Shown piece after piece: positions 1 through 4,529 of a stretch of 7,605 nucleotides of DNA. The stretch is from contig RFJN01000230.1 of NCBI GenBank assembly GCA_003694875.1, positions 1 to 7,605 of the forward strand, written 5' to 3'. The stretch's first letter is position 1, and the number at the start of each line of letters is the position of its first letter. The DNA comes from Planctomycetota bacterium. GTDB lineage: Bacteria > Planctomycetota > J058 > J103. The notes below the pieces were generated by a model that had not been told where the DNA came from, searched no databases, and was given only the letters and a program-made list of their open reading frames with translations. The position numbers and the translations under genes were made by a program.

Positions 1-1671
1 GAAGTTGAGCTGCAGCCGCCGGCCCGCCGGACTCTCGGGATCCTCGACCATCTCGTACACACCGGCGGGGCAGAACCGTTCGCACGGGTTGCCGTACTCC
101 ACGGTGCAGCGCCCCACGCAGATGTCGGGATCGCGCACGAGCAGGTGCGGCGGCTGGTCCTCGTCGTGGGTCGTGCCCGAGTGGTAGACGTCGGTCACCT
201 TGTCGAAGGTGTAGCGGTTGTCGAAGCGCGTGCCGTCGTCGCAGATATCGGGCGGCACCTCCCTGGTGTCGTAGATCTGCTCGAAGGTCTTGTAGCGGGT
301 GTGGTCGGGCAGCGACGGGAGCCGATCCTTGAACCCGCGTCCGCCGAACATCATCCGAAAGCCGGTCTTGAACATGCCCCAGTAGACGCCGCTGCTGAAG
401 CTCTGGTGGAAGTTGCGCGCCTTCCACAGCTCTTCCTTGATGTAGGACGCCTCCACCTTCTGCTCGTAGCGACCGAGCACATCCCGCGACACGTCGTCGG
501 CCACGAGCGCCTCGAGGATCGTCTCGGCCGCGAGCATGCCGCTCTTGATCGCGTAGTGGATCCCCTTGAGCGTCATCGTGTTGGTGAAGCCGGCGGTGTC
601 GCCCACCAGCAACACCCCGTCGTGCGCGAGCCGCGGCACGGCCCACCACCCGCCGCCGACCAGCGTCTTCGCCCCGTAGTCCACGATCTCGCCGCCGTCG
701 AGGATCTCGCGCACGAACGGGTGCAGCTTGAACTTCTGGAACTCCCGGTGCGGGTCGATGCACGGATCCTCGAAGTCGAGGTAGGTCACGTAGCCCACCG
801 AGACGAGCCGGTTCGACAGGAAGTAGATCCAGCCGCCGCCAAGGTGCTTGTTGCCGAGGGGATAGCCCATGGTGTGGATCACCTCGCCGGTGCGATCGGG
901 CGCCCCCTCGGGCAGCCGCCACACCTCCTTGACGCCGGTGCCGTAGGTCTGCGCGTTGCGACCGGTATCAAGTCCGAGGTACGGGATCAGGTACTTGCCG
1001 ATGTTGCCGCGTGGCCCCTCGGCGAGCACCGTCACCCGCGCGGTCACGTTGGCCCCCGGCTCGTAGTTGCCCTTCGGCTTGCCGTCCTTGCCGATCCCCA
1101 TGTCCCGGCACTGCACCCCCACCACCCGGGCCGCGCTCCCCTCGCCGCCGGCGTACAGCGGCAGCGCCGCCGGCATGCCGGTGAACACGTTCACCCCGAG
1201 TTCCTCGAGCTTCGGCTCGAACCAGCGCAGCAGCTTCGCGAGGCTGATCACCACCTTGCCCTCGTTGCGCAGCGTGGGCGGAGTGAACGGCAGCTTGAAG
1301 TGGCCCTTGCGCGTCAGGAACACCGTGCGGTCGGCGGCCACCGGCGCCGCCCCCTCGATCAGGGACGGATCCCAGTCGTCGCCGAGCAGCTCGCGGATCG
1401 CACGCGGATCCATGACCGCGCCCGACAGCCCGAGACTGCCGAGTTCGGCCCCCTTCTCGAGCAGCGCGATCTCGATCTCGAGCGGCTCGCCGCCGGACTT
1501 CTCGACCTCGGCGTTGTGGCGCTCGACGAGTTTCGCGAGGTGGTACGCCGTCGCCACCCCGGCGGGGCCGCCGCCCACGATCGCCACGTCGATCGGCAGC
1601 TCCTCGCGCTCGACATCGGGAAGGTTGAGCGTCGGCGCCTCGCCGACACGGAACTCGGGCGTCTCCGTCAT
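1..1671 (-). CDS. Electron transfer flavoprotein:ubiquinone oxidoreductase (ETF-QO), C-terminus cut by window edge
   Basis: This membrane-associated FAD/4Fe-4S enzyme takes electrons from reduced electron-transfer flavoprotein, loaded by acyl-CoA and related dehydrogenases, and passes them to quinone. The window holds 557 codons without a stop. Visible features are the FAD dinucleotide motif VGGGPAG (residues 32-38), a second FAD contact GDTAGF followed by NTMTLKGIHYAIKSG in the quinone/FAD region, and a cysteine-rich C-terminal part. That part has C518, C522 and C530, then C534 in CPAGVYEM, which aligns with the first cluster ligand of known ETF-QO. The other three ligands (the CxxCxxC block) are expected within a few residues past the left edge. 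The ATG at 1671 was chosen because AGGAGG lies nine bases upstream and the N-terminus leads straight into the FAD fold. It lies 120 bp downstream of the barrel gene on the same strand but has its own candidate promoter. The family is clear; the long plus-strand frame opposite it is a GC artefact. Confidence 0.95.
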   Translation of the reverse strand, partial: MTETPEFRVGEAPTLNLPDVEREELPIDVAIVGGGPAGVATAYHLAKLVERHNAEVEKSGGEPLEIEIALLEKGAELGSLGLSGAVMDPRAIRELLGDDWDPSLIEGAAPVAADRTVFLTRKGHFKLPFTPPTLRNEGKVVISLAKLLRWFEPKLEELGVNVFTGMPAALPLYAGGEGSAARVVGVQCRDMGIGKDGKPKGNYEPGANVTARVTVLAEGPRGNIGKYLIPYLGLDTGRNAQTYGTGVKEVWRLPEGAPDRTGEVIHTMGYPLGNKHLGGGWIYFLSNRLVSVGYVTYLDFEDPCIDPHREFQKFKLHPFVREILDGGEIVDYGAKTLVGGGWWAVPRLAHDGVLLVGDTAGFTNTMTLKGIHYAIKSGMLAAETILEALVADDVSRDVLGRYEQKVEASYIKEELWKARNFHQSFSSGVYWGMFKTGFRMMFGGRGFKDRLPSLPDHTRYKTFEQIYDTREVPPDICDDGTRFDNRYTFDKVTDVYHSGTTHDEDQPPHLLVRDPDICVGRCTVEYGNPCERFCPAGVYEMVEDPESPAGRRLQLNF

Positions 1672-1680
1672 CGCTGCAGG

Positions 1681-1688
1681 CCTCCTCG
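1681..1688 (-). promoter_or_regulatory. Ribosome binding site of the ETF-QO gene
   Basis: On the minus strand this reads CGAGGAGG, with AGGAGG ending nine bases before the ATG at 1671. It is close to the ideal anti-16S sequence and supports that start over the out-of-frame ATG at 1714. Confidence 0.7.
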
Positions 1689-1706
1689 GTCCGGCGCGTA
1701 ACACAG

Positions 1707-1720
1707 CGCGTCATGACGCG
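1707..1720. promoter_or_regulatory. Perfect 14-bp palindrome, candidate operator for ETF-QO
   Basis: CGCGTCATGACGCG is its own reverse complement over all 14 bases. If the candidate promoter at 1724-1752 is right, the palindrome covers the predicted transcription start (about 1717), which is a typical repressor position. The palindrome is seen directly; the operator role is inferred. The regulator is unknown, and a TetR- or GntR-type fatty-acid regulator would be a natural candidate given the gene's role. Confidence 0.4.
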
Positions 1721-1723
1721 GCG

Positions 1724-1752
1724 ATCGTAGCAGCCGCTGCCCGGGCGGACAA
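1724..1752 (-). promoter_or_regulatory. Candidate sigma70-type promoter for ETF-QO
   Basis: On the minus strand, TTGTCC (1752-1747) and TACGAT (1729-1724) are separated by exactly 17 bases. Each box matches four of six consensus positions. The predicted start site leaves a leader of about 45 nt carrying the good ribosome binding site. It lies in the 120-bp gap after the barrel gene, so ETF-QO can be transcribed independently. In GC-rich DNA such matches can be accidental. Confidence 0.4.
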
Positions 1753-1791
1753 GGGGCGCAACCCGCGCGTACGCCGCCGCCGCACGATCCC

Positions 1792-3321
1792 TCAGAACGG
1801 GTAGCCGAGCACGAGGAAGATCGCCGAGCCGTCCCGGCTCCAGCCCATGTCGGCGCGCGCGACGATCCCCGAGTCCGGGATCAGGATCCGGAATCCGAAT
1901 CCGGGCACGAACGACCAGTGGTCGAACGTCAGCGCGTCGCCCTCACCATACACCCGCCCCAGGTCGGCGAACGCCGCCACCTCGAGCCGCAGCCGGTTCT
2001 TGCGGATCACCGTCTCGAACACGCGCACCCGCTGCTCGATCGTGCCGAGCAGGTACGCCTCCTGCGTGTAGCGCCCGAGGCCGAAGCCGCGCAGCCGGTC
2101 CTTGCCGCCGAGCGTCGGCATCTCCCAGAACGGCACCCGTCCGGTGTTCGCGAGCTGGTGGTAGTCGAAGCGCAGCGAGGTGATCCAGCGATCGGGCACG
2201 ATCGGCAGGTGTGCGACGAGCTGCGCCCGCCAGCGGTAGAAGCGCACGTCGCCGAACATGCGCGGCTCGGCGGCCTCGAACAGCAGGTCCACGAGCCAGC
2301 CCCGCGAGGGAATCGCCGGATCGTCGCGCAGATCGAGCGTCACGCGCGCTCCCACCCCGAGGACCTCACGCGATCCGCGCCCCACCCCCTCCACGCCCGG
2401 GAAGGCGTCGATCGTGTCCGGGGTGTCGGTGATATCCCCCCGCCGGATGTGACGCGCGTGCCGCCAGCGCATGGTGAGTCCGACCCGCAGTTCGTCGAGC
2501 ACGCGATAGCCGACGTCCGCCCACAGACTCCCCTCGCGCATCTCGTAGTCGCTCTCGGCGTCGGCGCGCGTGCCGGAGCCGAGACCGTAGAACCGACGCG
2601 TCGGGTCGCGCACCACGTACGCGCCGGCGTGGAAGTCGCTGCGCGGCACGAAGCGATCCCGTCCGTGAAAGCGCCCCTTGTGCTCGAAGGCGCCGTTGCT
2701 CGACATGTCGTTGATCAGCACCAGCTCTTCCTGCAGCGTCGGGTAGAAGAAGACGCGCGAGGTGCCCCCGAAGCCGAGGATCTCGTTCCAGCGCACCGAC
2801 GGAGCGAAGATCCACTCGATCCGCTCCTCGGGGTGCAGCAGCAGCACGGGCATCAGCCCGAGCCCGAAACCGAGGTTCGGATCCGCCATGACGATCGGGA
2901 CGGGCACGAACGTCATGCGCGCGGTCTCGATCCGCGGCAGCTTCACCTCCGGTCCCGGGACCGAGCCCGGCGCCTCCCCGGGCAGCATCGTTTCGGGCGT
3001 GGGCAGCGGCGGCGGCCGGCGACGGGTCGCCTCGACCGCCTTGTCCCAGGGCGGGCCGAGCGGCACCCAGCCGGGCACGAACGGCAGCAGACCGCTCTCG
3101 CGCCGCTCGCTGCGCTCCTGCGCCGGCTTCGTCTGCTCGGAGGGCTTCTCCGCGTTCGACGGCGACGGGCGCGGCTGCGGTCCCTCGAGCTGGGGCGACG
3201 CCGGCGCCGTCCCGCCTCCTTCCGCCGCGATCGTCGCCGCGTCGGCCCCGCAGACCACGACGACGAGCAGGAGCGCGCGCACCGCGGACCCGAGGAGCGT
3301 ACGGCGACGGTGACGAAGCAC
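1792..3321 (-). CDS. Omp85-superfamily (BamA/TamA-like) outer-membrane beta-barrel protein without POTRA domains
   Basis: The product is 509 residues. A basic start (LRHRRR) and hydrophobic run (about residues 9-25) followed by ADA form a signal peptide. Residues 35-130 are rich in Pro, Glu and Ser and look like a disordered tether. From about 135 to the end there are alternating amphipathic strands of a barrel. Family marks are DLRDDPAIPSRGW (330-342), the loop-6 motif LRGF (410-413, usually VRGF/IRGF), FADLGRVY (451-458) and a terminal aromatic residue in LGYPF, as in the outer-membrane beta-signal. BamA and TamA carry several POTRA repeats before the barrel and none is seen here, so this resembles the short Omp85 members lacking N-terminal domains. 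The in-frame sequence upstream of 3321 is not signal-like, and the GTG at 3321 has GAGGAAGGG six bases before it, so that start was preferred. Its role (lipid, protein or small-molecule passage) is not deducible. Confidence 0.85.
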   Translation of the reverse strand: MLRHRRRTLLGSAVRALLLVVVVCGADAATIAAEGGGTAPASPQLEGPQPRPSPSNAEKPSEQTKPAQERSERRESGLLPFVPGWVPLGPPWDKAVEATRRRPPPLPTPETMLPGEAPGSVPGPEVKLPRIETARMTFVPVPIVMADPNLGFGLGLMPVLLLHPEERIEWIFAPSVRWNEILGFGGTSRVFFYPTLQEELVLINDMSSNGAFEHKGRFHGRDRFVPRSDFHAGAYVVRDPTRRFYGLGSGTRADAESDYEMREGSLWADVGYRVLDELRVGLTMRWRHARHIRRGDITDTPDTIDAFPGVEGVGRGSREVLGVGARVTLDLRDDPAIPSRGWLVDLLFEAAEPRMFGDVRFYRWRAQLVAHLPIVPDRWITSLRFDYHQLANTGRVPFWEMPTLGGKDRLRGFGLGRYTQEAYLLGTIEQRVRVFETVIRKNRLRLEVAAFADLGRVYGEGDALTFDHWSFVPGFGFRILIPDSGIVARADMGWSRDGSAIFLVLGYPF

Positions 3322-3327
3322 GTTGGA

Positions 3328-3336
3328 CCCTTCCTC
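3328..3336 (-). promoter_or_regulatory. Ribosome binding site that fixes the GTG start of the barrel gene
   Basis: The minus strand reads GAGGAAGGG, six bases before the GTG at 3321. With the signal peptide starting right after it, this site decides the start within a frame that stays open back to 4080. Confidence 0.65.
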
Positions 3337-3373
3337 GCTTCCGCCCCGCTCCCCCGTCGCGCTGCCCGTTGCC

Positions 3374-3390
3374 GCCCCGCGGCGCGGGGC
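3374..3390. repeat. Perfect GC hairpin in the divergent control region
   Basis: GCCCCGC (3374-3380) and GCGGGGC (3384-3390) are perfect complements around a three-base GGC loop. No T-tract follows on either strand, so it is not a standard terminator. In a minus-strand transcript it would lie in the leader of the barrel gene; as DNA it could be an operator. Confidence 0.45.
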
Positions 3391-3393
3391 ATG

Positions 3394-3420
3394 TTGCAAG
3401 CGCGCTCGGATCGGTACTCT
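3394..3420 (+). promoter_or_regulatory. Weak candidate promoter for the aspartoacylase-like gene
   Basis: TTGCAA (3394-3399) is followed by TACTCT (3415-3420) at a short 15-base spacing, or by TCTATA (3418-3423) at 18 bases. It is one of the few A/T-containing patches in the 174-bp divergent gap. The match is weak and the location is the main argument. Confidence 0.28.
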
Positions 3421-3446
3421 ATAGCGACAACGCATGGGCACCACAA
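3418..3446 (-). promoter_or_regulatory. Candidate promoter for the Omp85-like gene, overlapping the divergent one
   Basis: On the minus strand TTGTGG (3446-3441) and TATAGA (3423-3418) are 17 bases apart. The -10 box matches four of six consensus positions and the -35 box three. It overlaps the plus-strand candidate, so the two genes may compete for polymerase or share a regulator. Confidence 0.35.
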
Positions 3447-3495
3447 GGGGGCGCGAGCGCCCCACGCACCGGTCCGCCGCGAGAGAGCCTGCGCC

Positions 3496-4440
3496 ATGTC
3501 CAACGGGAAGCTGCACTTCGAACCGGATCGCGAACTCGACGGCGTGCTGCGCGTGAGCGCCGAGCCCGATCTGCCGCGTCCCCGCGTGGTGGTGATCGGC
3601 GGGCTGCACGGCAACGAGCCGTGCGGGCTGCAGGCGATCGATCGCGTGCTCGAGGCGTTGCGCGACGGCGCGCTGCCGTGGCGCGCCGGCACGGCGGTGT
3701 TCGTGCGCGGCAACCTTGCGGCGAGCGCCTGCGGCTGTCGCCACACCCCCGAGGGGGTGGATCTGAACCGACAGTTCGACTACGCCTTCGAGTCCTCGCT
3801 GCCCGCCGACCGGTGGGTGCACGAGCACCGGCGCGCGCACGAGCTGCGACCGCTGCTCGAGGACGCCGACGCACTGCTCGACCTGCACTCGGCCACCCGG
3901 CCCACCCCGCCGTTCGCGATCGCCACCCGCGACGATCGCTCGTTCGAACTCGCCTGCCGGCTCGGGCTGCCGTGGGTGGTGCGCGGCTGGGAGGGGCCGG
4001 GGCTGGTGGGCGAGCAGGTCGTGCTCAGCGTGCTCACGCGCCTCGAGCGCCCGGCGGTCGGGGTCGAGTGTGGCCAGCACGACGAGCCGGCCGCCGCCGA
4101 TGTTGCCTATCGCTGCACACTGCGGTTCCTGCGCGCCACCGGCGTGCTCGCCGACGATCCGAGCGAGCCGCAGCTCGACGAGCCCGCCCGCCCGCTGCTG
4201 TTGCGGCTCACCGAGGTGCTCAAGAAGCCGAGCCCGAGCTTCCGCTTCGCTCGCCCGCTACGCGGTCTCGAACGACTCGAGCGCGGCAGCGTGGTGGGCG
4301 GCGATCGGGCGATCGAGGTGCGGCTGCGCCGGGACGCGTACGTGCTGCTGCCCAACGACGAGGTGGCGGTCGGCCACGATGTCCTGTATCTCGCGCAACC
4401 GGAATCCGACCCCGACAGCGCCGCGACCGGACCGCGGTGA
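3496..4440 (+). CDS. Zinc-dependent aspartoacylase / succinylglutamate desuccinylase family hydrolase
   Basis: The product is 314 residues, the usual size for this M14-like family, which cleaves the amide bond of N-acyl amino acids or related compounds in the cytoplasm. Metal-site motifs are GGLHGNE (H38 and E41) and LLDLHS (H131). DLNRQF (89-94) matches the substrate-carboxylate motif of aspartoacylase, and E191 in VGVECGQH sits where the catalytic glutamate is expected. After about residue 235 there is a small beta-rich domain ending LPNDEVAVGHDVLYLAQ, also typical. No signal peptide is present. The ATG at 3496 was chosen because the N-terminus then fits the family; the ribosome site (GAGAGAG) is weak, and the frame open back to 1918 is antisense to the barrel gene. 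No arginine-succinyltransferase pathway genes are nearby, so calling it astE is not justified and the substrate is unknown. Confidence 0.88.
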   Translation: MSNGKLHFEPDRELDGVLRVSAEPDLPRPRVVVIGGLHGNEPCGLQAIDRVLEALRDGALPWRAGTAVFVRGNLAASACGCRHTPEGVDLNRQFDYAFESSLPADRWVHEHRRAHELRPLLEDADALLDLHSATRPTPPFAIATRDDRSFELACRLGLPWVVRGWEGPGLVGEQVVLSVLTRLERPAVGVECGQHDEPAAADVAYRCTLRFLRATGVLADDPSEPQLDEPARPLLLRLTEVLKKPSPSFRFARPLRGLERLERGSVVGGDRAIEVRLRRDAYVLLPNDEVAVGHDVLYLAQPESDPDSAATGPR

Positions 4441-4463
4441 GCCCCGGCGCCGGCCTCGCCCGA

Positions 4464-4493
4464 TTGGCCAGCGCAGCGCCGCTGCGCTAGGCT
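4464..4493 (+). promoter_or_regulatory. Candidate promoter of the fusion ATPase gene
   Basis: TTGGCC (4464-4469) and TAGGCT (4488-4493) are 18 bases apart in the 89-bp gap after the hydrolase gene. The boxes match roughly four and three of six consensus positions. It would give the ATPase a start separate from the hydrolase, although read-through is equally possible because no convincing terminator lies between them. Confidence 0.33.
4470..4488. repeat. Perfect inverted repeat filling the promoter spacer
   Basis: AGCGCAGC (4470-4477) and GCTGCGCT (4481-4488) are exact complements around GCC. The repeat begins 30 bp after the hydrolase stop and lies between the proposed -35 and -10 boxes. It could be a repressor site, or an RNA hairpin at the 3' end of the hydrolase message. 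There is no following T-run, so an ordinary terminator is unlikely. Confidence 0.45.
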
Positions 4494-4516
4494 GGAGAGC
4501 GCGACGACGCAGCGAG

Positions 4517-4523
4517 AGGAAGG
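4517..4523 (+). promoter_or_regulatory. Ribosome binding site that supports a TTG start
   Basis: AGGAAGG ends six bases before the TTG at 4530. This strong site is the reason for accepting the rare start codon, and so for including the whole methyltransferase-like domain in the protein. Confidence 0.65.
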
Positions 4524-4529
4524 CAACGC

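Noticed and set aside
145..1701. Plus-strand 518-residue open frame opposite ETF-QO
   Set aside because: It is exactly antisense to a gene with clear conserved motifs. Its translation is rich in His, Arg, Val and Leu without domains, as expected from GC-rich codon bias.
968..1714. Minus-strand start at the ATG in the palindrome (1714)
   Set aside because: It is out of frame with ETF-QO and gives an arginine-rich shadow product.
1918..3495. Long upstream extension of the hydrolase frame (840 residues in total)
   Set aside because: The extension is antisense to the barrel gene and has no recognisable domain. The family N-terminus fits a start at 3496.
3322..4080. Upstream extension of the barrel frame to 4080
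   Set aside because: It is antisense to the hydrolase. The GTG at 3321 has a strong ribosome site and a signal peptide directly after it.
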